A DNA stretch of 64,000 bases, taken from a virus. The stretch is taken from positions 1-64,000 of IMG/VR virus record IMGVR_UViG_3300020463_000018. The stretch is one strand, 5' to 3'. The position numbers and the translations under genes are program-made. Numbering within the stretch: position 1 is the first letter of the stretch; every line of letters begins with the position of its first letter. The notes under the pieces are model-generated. The model saw only the letters and a list, made by a program, of their open reading frames with translations. It had not been told where the DNA came from and searched no databases. Shown piece after piece: positions 35,402 to 45,406 of the stretch.

Positions 35402-35982
35402 AAATTTTAAGTACAAAATATGAAGAAAATAAAAAGTTAAGAGTAGTAACTTTCGATAGTACTGGTAAGATAATTGAAATATCTTCACGTGAACCAAAAG
35501 ATGACAATCTATTATTTGCATACTTTGAACTAGATGATGTCAAAGACTTTATGACAGGTGAAGCAAGATTATCAGACCACTTGATTAAAAAGACAGACGA
35601 TGTTTTTACTTACGAAATAATTAAAACAAAAGTTACTATCAAAAAAAGAATTGTTGAAAGTCAATTATACATGATTGACAAACAAGAAAAAGCAGAATTA
35701 GATATTACATTTGATGGTGAGTATCTAGTTTTTAAACCTAGTAAAGAATTAAAAGAAAGTACCGACGTAGATGCATCACAAAATGTAACAATCGCAGGAA
35801 AAGATTCTCATGTATTTTTTATTACATACGAAGGAAAGCCTGAACATTTAATACAAACAATACGTATTCCTTTTTCTGAATTGCTTTCGTCCTCAGTTTC
35901 TATTAAATTCGACTATAATAAATACAGTATAAGTTTATACACCCAGAAGTTTCTGGAAACATATTCATTCAGGAGATTATAA
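35398..35982 (+). CDS. Hypothetical protein (194 aa)
   Basis: 194 residues, charged, with alternating hydrophobic strands (KVTIKKRIVESQLYM; AELDITFDGEYLVF; SVSIKFDYNKYSISLYTQKF). A beta-sandwich is likely. No enzyme motif or export signal. It is coupled by overlap to the glycosyltransferase-like genes on both sides, so it may bind or assist them. Not recognised. Confidence 0.6.
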   Translation: MKILSTKYEENKKLRVVTFDSTGKIIEISSREPKDDNLLFAYFELDDVKDFMTGEARLSDHLIKKTDDVFTYEIIKTKVTIKKRIVESQLYMIDKQEKAELDITFDGEYLVFKPSKELKESTDVDASQNVTIAGKDSHVFFITYEGKPEHLIQTIRIPFSELLSSSVSIKFDYNKYSISLYTQKFLETYSFRRL

Positions 35983-36956
35983 TGAAACTTGAAATTGGCG
36001 AACTAGATGTATTCTATTTAAGCTATGACGAACCCAATAAAGAAGAACATTGGGCAGATATTATCAGTAAATTTCCTTTTGCTAAAAGAGTAGATGGCGT
36101 AAAGGGATTTGACAATGCACACAAAGAATGTGCAAAACAAAGTGACACAGATAGATTTATTACTATCGATGGTGACAATATTGTTGAAGAAAAATTCTTT
36201 GACATTGAACTAACATTCCCAGAAGAAACAGACTTAGCAAATTCTGTTGTTTCTTGGTCAGCTAAAAACATGACTAACGGTCTTGTCTATGGTAACGGAG
36301 GCATTAAGTGTTGGCCTGTGCAGTTAGTTTTAGATATGAAGACCCATGAAAATGCAGAAGACGAAACAAAGAAAGTAGACTTTTGTTGGGACTTGAATTA
36401 TATTCAGATGAATAACATTTATTCACGTGTGTTTAATTCAGGGTCTCCTTTTCAAGCCTTTCGTGCAGGATATCGTGAAGGTGTTAAGATGTCACTTGAC
36501 GAAGGTAAAAGAGTACCTATTGAAGAATTTAAGAAACGTATATGGCCTAAAAACTATGAACGTTTGATTACATGGTGCAACATCGGTGCAGATGTAGAGA
36601 ACGGTTTATGGGCATGTTATGGTGCAAGACTAGGTGCATATGACGTAAATCTAAACAATGATTTTATACTTGAATGGATTTCAAGCTATGATTGGTTCAA
36701 AGAATATTTTGAAAACACAATATTTCCTAAGTTCGAAGGCGGAGATATGAAGTGTGATAAGACTAAATTAGTTTGGGACTATGATAAATTATTTGATGAA
36801 AGTGTAAGAATAGGCGACATACTTGAAGATAAAATCGGTATGGAACTTTGCGATCCTACTCCTGAGGTTGCAAGATTCTTTAAACGTGTATATGTCAACC
36901 CTCCAAGAGTAAACAATCCACTAGCAACAGAAAAGCAAACTGGATGGGATAAGTAA
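35982..36956 (+). CDS. Glycosyltransferase-like protein with DGD motif
   Basis: 324 residues. DVFYLSYDEPN, RVDGVKGFDNAHKECAKQS, then RFITIDGDNIV (Asp63-Gly-Asp65) follow the order of small GT-A folds: strand, recruiting helix, metal DxD. The rest is rich in Trp, Tyr and Cys (about 10 Trp and 6 Cys). The acceptor is unknown. The start overlaps the upstream stop by one base (TAATG), and six bases separate it from the first radical SAM gene. Confidence 0.5.
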   Translation: MKLEIGELDVFYLSYDEPNKEEHWADIISKFPFAKRVDGVKGFDNAHKECAKQSDTDRFITIDGDNIVEEKFFDIELTFPEETDLANSVVSWSAKNMTNGLVYGNGGIKCWPVQLVLDMKTHENAEDETKKVDFCWDLNYIQMNNIYSRVFNSGSPFQAFRAGYREGVKMSLDEGKRVPIEEFKKRIWPKNYERLITWCNIGADVENGLWACYGARLGAYDVNLNNDFILEWISSYDWFKEYFENTIFPKFEGGDMKCDKTKLVWDYDKLFDESVRIGDILEDKIGMELCDPTPEVARFFKRVYVNPPRVNNPLATEKQTGWDK

Positions 36957-36962
36957 TTTTCA

Positions 36963-38531
36963 ATGGCTAATTATGATGATGATGCGGTAGTTACCAGAGA
37001 TAAACTAAACGCATTATCTCCATCAATGTGTATGGCCAAGTGGCTACAAGTTAGTTTACACTTACCACAAGGCAGAACACATAGTTGTTATCATCCACCG
37101 ACACATCCTATTCCTTTAGCTGAACTTAAAAAGGATGTTAATGCATTACACAATACCACATTCAAACTAGAAGAAAGAAAGCAAATGAAATGTGGCGACC
37201 GTCCTGAAGGTTGTCAATATTGCTGGAACGTTGAAGATGCACCTGATGCCCCAAAGGGTGGTAGACTAAGTGATAGACATTATCGTTCAAGTGAATGGTG
37301 GGTAAAAGAAGTATGGGATGAAGTAGTTAATAATCCATGGGATCATAACATAACTCCTAGATATGTTGAGGTAAACTTTAATCAAGCATGTAATCTAAAG
37401 TGTAGTTATTGTTCACCGCACTTATCTACTGCATGGGAAGATGATATCAAAAAGCATGGAGGCTTTCGTTTTAGCAACGGCACAGGTCATAATGATATAG
37501 ATTATTTGCGTAAGACTGGTCTTATGCCTTTAGAAGTAGCACGTAAAGACAATCCTTATATCGAAGCATTTTGGAAATGGTTTCCACAGATATACAGAGA
37601 CTTAAAAGTTTTTCGTATGACAGGCGGCGAACCGTTAATGGATAAAAACACTTTTAAAGTATTTGATTATGTAAATCAAAATCCAAATCCTTTTTTAGAT
37701 TTAAGCATTACATCAAATATGTCTCCTCCACAGGATGCATTGTTTGAAAAATTTATTGATAAAATAAAAGCATGTGAAGAACCTCGTGTATGGGAAGATC
37801 CAGAAAGATTTAATCCTGATAGTGGTAATCATTGGTATGTTGCTCCTGCATACAAACATTTTAGTTTATATGTTAGTGTTGATGGTGTAGGAAAACAAGC
37901 TGAATACATGCGTGATGGTTTAGACTTTGACAAAATGTACAATAATTGTCGCAGAGTATTAAGTGAAACTGATGGTACAGAGATTTCTTTTATTAATACT
38001 TTTCAATTATTAAGTATACCAAACTTACGTGGGTTTTTACAAATGGTCTTAGACTTACGTGAAGAATTTGGATATGAAAATCAACAAGACAAAATTATAC
38101 AACCGCCTGACCATCATGGTTACAAACACCCACCTTTTGTTAGAAAGAAACGTCAACGTATTTGGTTTGATATTCCGTATCTAAGATACCCTGATTGGAT
38201 GACGATACAGTTAGCAGACCACGAAATGTTAGATAGCATAGAAAAAAACGTTGAGTTCATGAAAGAAAATGTTTTACCTAATGATTTGTATGGTAGAAAG
38301 TATACAGGATTTAAAAACTATGAAGTTTTAAAGCTAGAACGAGATTTGGCATGGGCTCGACAAGGGCTAAATATGAATGATGATGAGTTAACAACCCAGC
38401 TGGTACGTTTCTATGAATATTTTACAGAATATGATAGACGTAGAGGTTTAAACTTTTTAGAAGCCTTTCCAAATATGAAAGATTTTTGGAACGAAGCTAA
38501 AGAATTGTATGAGGAAAAATATGGATCTTAA
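36963..38531 (+). CDS. Radical SAM protein with N-terminal twitch-type domain (1)
   Basis: 522 residues. The radical SAM triad is Cys143, Cys147, Cys150 (ACNLKCSYC), and TGGEP lies at 220-224, the SAM amino-group site. Before the core, Cys23, Cys42 (SCYHPP), Cys77, Cys84 and Cys87 (CQYCW) form an N-terminal auxiliary Fe-S region, as in twitch-domain radical SAM proteins of uncharacterised function. It is closely paralogous to the gene at 39928 (shared AKW, CxHPPxH, IPLxELK, YCW, STAW). It would make a carbon-centred radical on a peptide or sugar substrate, which is unknown. It shares 11 nt with the next gene. Confidence 0.82.
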   Translation: MANYDDDAVVTRDKLNALSPSMCMAKWLQVSLHLPQGRTHSCYHPPTHPIPLAELKKDVNALHNTTFKLEERKQMKCGDRPEGCQYCWNVEDAPDAPKGGRLSDRHYRSSEWWVKEVWDEVVNNPWDHNITPRYVEVNFNQACNLKCSYCSPHLSTAWEDDIKKHGGFRFSNGTGHNDIDYLRKTGLMPLEVARKDNPYIEAFWKWFPQIYRDLKVFRMTGGEPLMDKNTFKVFDYVNQNPNPFLDLSITSNMSPPQDALFEKFIDKIKACEEPRVWEDPERFNPDSGNHWYVAPAYKHFSLYVSVDGVGKQAEYMRDGLDFDKMYNNCRRVLSETDGTEISFINTFQLLSIPNLRGFLQMVLDLREEFGYENQQDKIIQPPDHHGYKHPPFVRKKRQRIWFDIPYLRYPDWMTIQLADHEMLDSIEKNVEFMKENVLPNDLYGRKYTGFKNYEVLKLERDLAWARQGLNMNDDELTTQLVRFYEYFTEYDRRRGLNFLEAFPNMKDFWNEAKELYEEKYGS

Positions 38532-39924
38532 GGCACACATGAATTCAAATACTTTCTGTGCATTGACATGGATGCATACAAGTTCCGAACCATATGGAAC
38601 TTGTAGAAGTTGTTGTATTGCCCGTGAACATATTAAAGATGATAAGGGTAATATCTTGTCTTTAGCAGATTACAGTATTACAGAAGTTCTTAATAGTCCT
38701 TATATGCAAAAATTACGTACTGATATGTTAAGAGGACAAAAGCCTAAGCAGTGTCAGACATGTTGGGAAGACGAAGATAACGGCAAAGAAAGTAAAAGAC
38801 TTTTATATAATAGAATGATAAAAGACTTTGGATTTAAAATTAACAATGCAGTTGATAATTGTAGACCAAGAGATGTACAAATTAATATAGGTAATACTTG
38901 TAATTTAAAATGTAGAACATGTTCGCCTGTTTGTTCATCTAAGTGGGTAAAAGAATGGAAAGATAGAGACAGAAAGATTTGGAAACCTGAAATAAATGTT
39001 AACATGAATGATTATGATAATAGTAAGTTCTGGTTAGATATTGATGGCTGGTCAAAGACAGTGCAAAGAATGGAAATAATGGGTGGTGAGCCTTTCTACA
39101 ACAAGAGTTTTAAAAGACTTGTACATAGATTAATTGATAATGGTTCAAGTAAGAATATTAGTTTAAATCTAAGTACAAATGGTACAATATATGATGATGA
39201 GTTGATGAGACTTATGCTGAAAAACTTTAAAGCAATAGGTGTAAATGTAAGTATTGATGGTGTATATGAACACTTTGATTATATAAGACATGGTGTTGCA
39301 TGGGAAAAAGTGAAACAAAACTTAGATGACTTTTTTAAATTGTATGCAGACCAACATCAGTATAAAGAACCTAATGGTTATTGGAAAATGAATATGAGTT
39401 ATACAGTAACTATAGGATTATTAAACGTACATTACTTGAGAGACATACACGAATTTTTTGAAAAGAATTACATAAACAAAACTGGAATAGCTAATCATTA
39501 TCGTGGGCAAAAAGAAAATGCTTTAGAAGGAGATAGGCAAGTTCCTAGACTTGAGATATGGAACAATGTTGTATACTATCCAAGTTACTATAGTTCAAAT
39601 AATATGCCAGAAGAAATTAAAGATAAAGTATTACATAGAGTTACTAACCCAGAAGATTATGGGTTAAGAAAATGGCACCCTGATACGTACAATAATAATA
39701 TTGTACCAATCATAAATCACACTAAAAGAAAAGGCGGTGACAAAGAATGGATGGCATTTGTAAACGAAACGATACACACAGATTCATATAGAAAAGAAAA
39801 GTTTGAAACAACATTTAAAGAATTATTTAAGATATATAAGCCCTATTGGTTAGAGGCTATGAAAGAAATAACAACTCCCCAGGCTCAATTTAAAATTGAA
39901 GCACTAGCTGAGAATAAAGGATAG
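38521..39924 (+). CDS. Radical SAM protein with N-terminal twitch-type domain (2)
   Basis: 467 residues from the ATG at 38521, chosen because GAGG precedes it; another ATG lies four codons earlier. Auxiliary Cys13, Cys28, Cys31, Cys32, Cys78, Cys81 (CQTCW) precede the SAM triad Cys127, Cys131, Cys134 (TCNLKCRTC). GGEP starts at about residue 188. It belongs to the subgroup with 42173 and 45406 (FCxxxxxH start and CC in the auxiliary region). Substrate unknown. Confidence 0.82.
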   Translation: MDLKAHMNSNTFCALTWMHTSSEPYGTCRSCCIAREHIKDDKGNILSLADYSITEVLNSPYMQKLRTDMLRGQKPKQCQTCWEDEDNGKESKRLLYNRMIKDFGFKINNAVDNCRPRDVQINIGNTCNLKCRTCSPVCSSKWVKEWKDRDRKIWKPEINVNMNDYDNSKFWLDIDGWSKTVQRMEIMGGEPFYNKSFKRLVHRLIDNGSSKNISLNLSTNGTIYDDELMRLMLKNFKAIGVNVSIDGVYEHFDYIRHGVAWEKVKQNLDDFFKLYADQHQYKEPNGYWKMNMSYTVTIGLLNVHYLRDIHEFFEKNYINKTGIANHYRGQKENALEGDRQVPRLEIWNNVVYYPSYYSSNNMPEEIKDKVLHRVTNPEDYGLRKWHPDTYNNNIVPIINHTKRKGGDKEWMAFVNETIHTDSYRKEKFETTFKELFKIYKPYWLEAMKEITTPQAQFKIEALAENKG

Positions 39925-39927
39925 TAA

Positions 39928-41475
39928 ATGCCAAGGCAGTGGAATAAAGGCGAAACGTTAGAGCAATACAAAGAACGTATGATTGATTCGATAAGCGAAT
40001 CATATTGTGCGGCTAAATGGTATAATGCTACTATCTGGCTAGGTCATGGACAGACTGCTAGTTGTCACCACCCACCAGGTCATTGGATTCCTTTAGAAGA
40101 ACTTAAAGACAACTATACTGCTATTCATAATACAAAGCATAAGAAACTTATGCGTAAGTATATGCAAGAAGGCAAGCGTCCTGCTGAGTGTGAGTATTGT
40201 TGGAAAGTTGAAGACATGGGTAAAGGCCATGTATCAGACCGTACATTTAAAACAGAAATTTTCAAAGACGAAGATATTCATAAGAGTGCAGAAATGCCAT
40301 GGGACGAAAACGTTATGTTACGTACCTTAGAAATATCTTTTGATAGAGCATGTAACTTTTCTTGTTCGTATTGTAATCCTGCATTTAGTACTGCATGGGT
40401 AAAAGACATTAACACATATGGCGGATATGAAAATATACAGAGTGACGGAAGAGGTCACTTTGTTGATACGGCAGAATGGGCAAAACCAGCCGCAAAACAC
40501 GAAGAAGATAATCCTTATATTCAAGCCTTTCACAAATGGTGGGAGAATGGATTAGCAGATAATCTTGAAGAAATTCGTATTACAGGTGGTGAGCCTATAA
40601 TGCACAAAGGTACTTGGAAAATGTTTGATTGGTTTGAACAAAATCCTGATAGAGGTAGAAACATGCGTTTCGCAATCAATTCAAATCTTTGTCCTGCAAA
40701 ACCAAAACTACTTGAAAGACTTATTGAGAAATCATGGTTTATTCCTAACTTAGAAATATATACTTCAATGGAAGCCACTAAGGATCAAGCAGAATATATT
40801 CGTGATGGTCTCGATTATGATTACTGGATAGAAAATATACATACAGTATTGAAAAAAGGAAACATACATAAGATGCACATGATGATGACTATCAATTCAT
40901 TGTGCTTAACAACTATTACAGAATTCATGGACGAAATGTTAGAGATACGTGATGAGTATGGGCAAAGGGCTCCTAGTATGACATTAAACATTTTACGTTT
41001 CCCATCTTTTCAGAGTGCGGCTATACTTCCTGAACACATTAAAACTTTCTACAAAGACAAGTTATATCGTTGGTTCAATAGCCCTAGACCACAGATGAAA
41101 TTACATGACGGTGAGAAAGCAAGTGTACAAAGACTTATTGATTATCTTGATATCGTCAAAACTCCACACAAGAACACGGCAGAAACACCTAAACTCTATC
41201 ACGACTTTAAAACGTTTTTTGAACAATACGATGTAAGAAGAAATAAAGATTTCAAAGAAACATTTAAGGGACCTATCGCAGATTGGTATGAAACATTACA
41301 AGCAGACGTACCAACTAAAGAAGATATTCTTATCAAGAAAGATACAATAAAAATTTACAATAGAGCAGGTGACCCGGCAACTACTGAATCATATGAAGGC
41401 GGCGATGACGTACATGAAAAAATAGGCGGATGGGATACTAAGAATGATGCTCTTGGTGGGGTGAAAGTTGAATGA
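39928..41475 (+). CDS. Radical SAM protein with N-terminal twitch-type domain (3)
   Basis: 515 residues. Auxiliary Cys27, Cys46 (SCHHPP), Cys88, Cys91 (CEYCW), SAM triad Cys142, Cys146, Cys149 (ACNFSCSYC), and TGGEP about 65 residues later. Clear paralogue of the gene at 36963 along its whole length. The C-terminal tail is acidic and Gly-rich and without Cys pairs, so there is no C-terminal SPASM set. It overlaps the sulfotransferase-like gene by 4 nt (ATGA). Confidence 0.82.
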   Translation: MPRQWNKGETLEQYKERMIDSISESYCAAKWYNATIWLGHGQTASCHHPPGHWIPLEELKDNYTAIHNTKHKKLMRKYMQEGKRPAECEYCWKVEDMGKGHVSDRTFKTEIFKDEDIHKSAEMPWDENVMLRTLEISFDRACNFSCSYCNPAFSTAWVKDINTYGGYENIQSDGRGHFVDTAEWAKPAAKHEEDNPYIQAFHKWWENGLADNLEEIRITGGEPIMHKGTWKMFDWFEQNPDRGRNMRFAINSNLCPAKPKLLERLIEKSWFIPNLEIYTSMEATKDQAEYIRDGLDYDYWIENIHTVLKKGNIHKMHMMMTINSLCLTTITEFMDEMLEIRDEYGQRAPSMTLNILRFPSFQSAAILPEHIKTFYKDKLYRWFNSPRPQMKLHDGEKASVQRLIDYLDIVKTPHKNTAETPKLYHDFKTFFEQYDVRRNKDFKETFKGPIADWYETLQADVPTKEDILIKKDTIKIYNRAGDPATTESYEGGDDVHEKIGGWDTKNDALGGVKVE

Positions 41476-42176
41476 GAAAACATCTAATAGTCTTTTATGG
41501 ACGAACAGGAAGTACTCTTGTAGACCATCATGTATCAAGAAACAAATGCGATCCAGTATTTGAATTCTGGAATAACGGATTTGAATCAAGTGAAATACAT
41601 GCAGATGAATATCAAATGTATTTTGATAAACTCAAACCTTTACAAATAGAATGGTCTATGAAGTATCATGTTATGACAGGTGCTCATGTTAAAGGTCTCC
41701 CTAAAAAAGATTACAAGATTAATTTAGATGAGTCAGATACATTTTTTAAAAAACTAAAAGTTACAAATTTACATTTTAGTTTTAGATTAGATTGTGTAGA
41801 TACGATTTGTAGTCATATGATTGCAGATTTAGATAATACTTGGGTTGTTACAGATAACCAAGTAAAAACACATAAGAAAAGACATATAGATCCTGAATAC
41901 GTTAAGAATGTATGTAACGGATATAATCTTAGTTATAAACTTTATAATGAGTATGTAAAAAGATTTAAAGATGAATATGAAATTGAATTCTATCCTTATG
42001 AAAAATTATATACAAAAATTGATATTGATAATGATCCTAGAGGAATGAGAAAACAATTAACGAAAGAAGAAAAAAGAAATTTAATTGAAAACTATGATGA
42101 AGTAGTTAAGATTGCTAAAGACTATCCTTTCTATCATGGTAAGATAAATGAAAACACTGGAGTGTTAGAAGTATGA
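41472..42176 (+). CDS. Sulfotransferase-like protein
   Basis: 234 residues. The N-terminal LIVFYGRTGSTLV (GRTGSTL at 10-16) is the PAPS 5'-phosphosulfate-binding loop type of sulfotransferases, and FRLDCVDTICSHM in the middle could supply the 3'-phosphate-binding Arg/Ser. Smaller than most (about 250-300 residues). It would move sulfate from PAPS to a sugar or protein hydroxyl. It is sandwiched between radical SAM genes with 4-nt overlaps on both sides. A general P-loop kinase fold cannot be excluded. Confidence 0.55.
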   Translation: MRKHLIVFYGRTGSTLVDHHVSRNKCDPVFEFWNNGFESSEIHADEYQMYFDKLKPLQIEWSMKYHVMTGAHVKGLPKKDYKINLDESDTFFKKLKVTNLHFSFRLDCVDTICSHMIADLDNTWVVTDNQVKTHKKRHIDPEYVKNVCNGYNLSYKLYNEYVKRFKDEYEIEFYPYEKLYTKIDIDNDPRGMRKQLTKEEKRNLIENYDEVVKIAKDYPFYHGKINENTGVLEV

Positions 42177-43573
42177 CAACAAAGAAGGTGATACCTATCT
42201 GGAAGAGCGACGGAAGTTGTGCAGAAGAAAGCGATAATAAAGTTTTCTGTATGGCTCCATGGTCTCATACCTATATATCGCCTCAAGGTGAACGTAGACT
42301 TTGTTGTGCATCACGTGAAGAACACTCATTCCAAAAACAATACATAGATGCATCAAACGATGAACGATATGGAAAAGTAAAAGATTCAAAAACAGATGCA
42401 GATGATTTTAATCCATTGACGTTAGATGAGCATTGGAATAGTTCTTACATGAAAGACATTAGAAAAAAACTAATGGCTGGAGAACGTATACCTCAATGCG
42501 ATGTTTGTAATGATGATATTCTAAGTTTATCATCTTATCGTAAATGGTTTACTGGTGTGTTATTCAGAGATAAGATACAAGAAGCATTTGATAATACAGA
42601 CGAAGATGGGCATACATCAATGCCTGCTATATCTTTTGATTATAGATATTCAAACTTATGTAATTTCAAATGTCGTATGTGTGGTGAACAGTTATCAAGT
42701 TCATGGGAAGCAGAAAAGAAGAAACATGGAATGTGGTCTATTGAAAATCAACCATTCATGCAACCTACTGTAAAACAAAAGATGGTTAAGTTTCAACGTA
42801 CTGTAGTTGAGCCTGAATTTAAAAAAGCAATCAGCGATGGTATAGTAGAAGAAATCTATTGGGTAGGAGGAGAACCATTAATGTATGATATACATTGGTG
42901 GGCTTTAAATGAAATGGTTGCTAATGGCTCAGCAAAGAATTGTCATTTAAGATATAACTCTAACTTGTCAAGAACTACATTTAAAGGTATGGAGTTATTT
43001 GATTATCTACCTAAGTTTAAAAACTGGTTGATGTGTGCAAGTATTGATGGCACAGGAGATATCGTAGAGTTTATTCGTAAAGGTATTGTATGGGACGAGT
43101 GGTTAGCTAACTTTAAGAAAGGACTAGCGGCACCTCATGGTAAAGAAAGAATGTTATTTGACTTGACTATTACAGGACCAGGCATGTTTAGTATTAAAGA
43201 TTTATTTGATTTGAGTTTAGAATTAGATGTAAGGATAGAAACAAAGATTATGTTCGCCTTTCATGCTGACATTGTGATGAGTCCTTTTGCATGGCCTAAA
43301 CATATATTGACTAGACACTTAGATGAATTATTAGCTTATATTGAGCCAAAGGCTACTCCTAAGCAACAAACTCTAGTGAATACGTTGAAGGGTATGAAAG
43401 AAAGACAAACGTTTGGAGAACAATGGCCTGAGACACATGAACAACAATTTTTTAATGGTAGAAACTATCAAGAGCAATTAGACCGAATCAGACAAGAACA
43501 ATTTAGATTAGAAGATATCTATAAAAGGGATCCAGAATTATATGAGTGGTGGACAAGACAGAAAAAGAATTAG
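42173..43573 (+). CDS. Radical SAM protein with N-terminal twitch-type domain (4)
   Basis: 466 residues. Auxiliary Cys26 (FCMAPW), Cys44-Cys45, Cys109 and Cys112 (CDVC) come before the SAM triad Cys163, Cys167, Cys170 (LCNFKCRMC). VGGEP follows about 60 residues later. CASIDG in the core matches the usual IDG strand of radical SAM peptide/sugar enzymes. It overlaps the SGNH-like gene by 32 nt, the longest same-strand overlap in the island. Confidence 0.8.
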   Translation: MTTKKVIPIWKSDGSCAEESDNKVFCMAPWSHTYISPQGERRLCCASREEHSFQKQYIDASNDERYGKVKDSKTDADDFNPLTLDEHWNSSYMKDIRKKLMAGERIPQCDVCNDDILSLSSYRKWFTGVLFRDKIQEAFDNTDEDGHTSMPAISFDYRYSNLCNFKCRMCGEQLSSSWEAEKKKHGMWSIENQPFMQPTVKQKMVKFQRTVVEPEFKKAISDGIVEEIYWVGGEPLMYDIHWWALNEMVANGSAKNCHLRYNSNLSRTTFKGMELFDYLPKFKNWLMCASIDGTGDIVEFIRKGIVWDEWLANFKKGLAAPHGKERMLFDLTITGPGMFSIKDLFDLSLELDVRIETKIMFAFHADIVMSPFAWPKHILTRHLDELLAYIEPKATPKQQTLVNTLKGMKERQTFGEQWPETHEQQFFNGRNYQEQLDRIRQEQFRLEDIYKRDPELYEWWTRQKKN

Positions 43574-44411
43574 AGCATTTGGTTGCAGTCATACCGCACA
43601 ACATCAATGGTTGTGGTTGTGTGCTAACATACCTGCGGATAAATTTACCACTAAACAATTTTGGGCTGAACTTAAAAATGAATACAGACTAGGCAAACAT
43701 CTAGGTATCAGTATTGATAGCGATTATAATCCGTGTTCATGGTCATCAGAAAATATAGATATGCAAAGTTGGGCAATGAGTGGATCTGGATTTGATGCAC
43801 AAGTAAGTATGTGGAATACTTTACTACTCAATGATGATATTGATAAAGATGATATAATAATATTTCAGTTAACAAGTCCTCACAGATTTACTATACCCAT
43901 TAATGGTGATAGTACTAACTACTATGGAGCAAGACTGAGAGATAGTTATAATAACGGCACACTAGAGAAACACGGTTGTTTTCAGCTTATCGAAGATGAA
44001 TACTTTACTGGAAAGCCAACATATGGATTTGATCCTTCTTGTTCAAATGTATTAGACATATCAAAACTAACAATGAATAACAAACATAATATATATGGGC
44101 AGACAGGTAGACTATCAGAATTTGATCCATTTAGAATGCACATGATATTATCATCATTGCTATCAATTAAATCTTTTAATAAAAAATTATTAGTGCTTGT
44201 AGGACATGAAGGTTCATTTTGGAGAAAGTCGCTTAGTAGATTATACGATGCGTTTGATAAATTTGATATTGATTATATGAAAGTAGGTATTGTAGAATTT
44301 GCTAAAGACAACAAGTACGGTGTAGAAAAAGATGGGCATAGTACACAACAAGGATATCAAGCATATTCAAATAATGTAAAAGCAAAGCTAAGACAAAAGG
44401 AATGGTTATAA
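43542..44411 (+). CDS. SGNH-hydrolase-like protein
   Basis: 289 residues. AFGCSHT (Gly14-Cys-Ser16-His) near the N-terminus is the nucleophile block, with Cys in place of the Asp of GDS. AMSGSGFDAQ matches the Gly block, IIIFQLTSPHRF block III, and DGHSTQQGYQAY the D-x-H end motif (DGH). A cytosolic esterase or O-acyltransferase is possible. It starts inside the preceding radical SAM gene; no better start is seen because the GCSH motif begins 14 codons in. Confidence 0.6.
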   Translation: MSGGQDRKRIRAFGCSHTAQHQWLWLCANIPADKFTTKQFWAELKNEYRLGKHLGISIDSDYNPCSWSSENIDMQSWAMSGSGFDAQVSMWNTLLLNDDIDKDDIIIFQLTSPHRFTIPINGDSTNYYGARLRDSYNNGTLEKHGCFQLIEDEYFTGKPTYGFDPSCSNVLDISKLTMNNKHNIYGQTGRLSEFDPFRMHMILSSLLSIKSFNKKLLVLVGHEGSFWRKSLSRLYDAFDKFDIDYMKVGIVEFAKDNKYGVEKDGHSTQQGYQAYSNNVKAKLRQKEWL

Positions 44412-45406
44412 TGAGTACACTTAGAATTATATTTTCCAGAAACCCTGCTAAGTCACCATTAAGAGGCGAATACAATTTACGTAAGCCTAATCCAAAAGAT
44501 GATATCTATATACTTGATTGGAAATTGACAGACGGGTGTGCAACTACTGATAAGTTTATATCTTTAATGCAGGAAACATTTAGATTAGGTGCAATAAAAC
44601 AATCGCCTGAGCATGATAGTAATGGTGTAAGAATTAATTATAATCTCTATCCTTCTATATCTCCTGATGAGTTTCGTCTTATGAAAGAACGTTTAAATTC
44701 TGTAGTTAAAAAATGTGGTGAAATAGAAGGAGTTCCAAAAGCTGATACATCATTAGAATTAGATACAAGTACAACTGATTTAGAATTAGATAAACTAAAT
44801 GCATTACATTTATATTTCGAAGATGTTTCAAATGACAAATCAGTAAACCTAAGAGAAGATTATCTTGATGGTGATATACAAACATACTTAGAAGAAATTA
44901 ATCAGTTAGTACATACAATGGAAGATTGGAGAGAACAAGATTGGGACGAATACTTTGGATCTGTCAGACTTGCTCCTAGACATGGAGAAACATCAGAAGA
45001 ATTAACGATGCCATTGCAAAAAGAAGATTATGCAAGATTTACAACCGACGCATACTTTGGAGATTTGATGCTTGACTATTTTAGAATTGGAAAAGACTTA
45101 GATGCATGTAGATTGACAAACGATACTAAGCTAGTTCGAACTAGAGGATTAGCACAACAAAATACAGTACATACTTGCTTTTCGTTTTTATTTCATAAGT
45201 ATCTTAATGGTTTTACTTGGCAATGGAAGGGCATTGATGAGTGGATTGAAGAAAATAATCTAGGAGAGTATTATGATTATACTGCTCCTGAGTTTACTAA
45301 AGGTAGAGTATGTTTAGGAAAATTAGATATGCGAGGGAAAACAATAGAACAACTTATGCCTGAAGTTATGAAAATTACAGGTATAATAAACGTGGAAATA
45401 ATTTAA
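44411..45406 (+). CDS. Hypothetical protein (331 aa)
   Basis: 331 residues from the ATG at 44411, which shares one base with the preceding stop (TAATG); a start three codons earlier is possible. The start LRIIFSRNPAKSPLRGEYN resembles FTRNPAKRFSYGL in the 47838 fusion, but the rest does not follow. A long acidic helical middle (DTSTTDLELDKLNALHL) and a Trp-rich C-terminus (FTWQWKGIDEWIEE) are visible. No catalytic motif. Between two radical SAM units, same operon. Confidence 0.6.
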   Translation: MSTLRIIFSRNPAKSPLRGEYNLRKPNPKDDIYILDWKLTDGCATTDKFISLMQETFRLGAIKQSPEHDSNGVRINYNLYPSISPDEFRLMKERLNSVVKKCGEIEGVPKADTSLELDTSTTDLELDKLNALHLYFEDVSNDKSVNLREDYLDGDIQTYLEEINQLVHTMEDWREQDWDEYFGSVRLAPRHGETSEELTMPLQKEDYARFTTDAYFGDLMLDYFRIGKDLDACRLTNDTKLVRTRGLAQQNTVHTCFSFLFHKYLNGFTWQWKGIDEWIEENNLGEYYDYTAPEFTKGRVCLGKLDMRGKTIEQLMPEVMKITGIINVEII

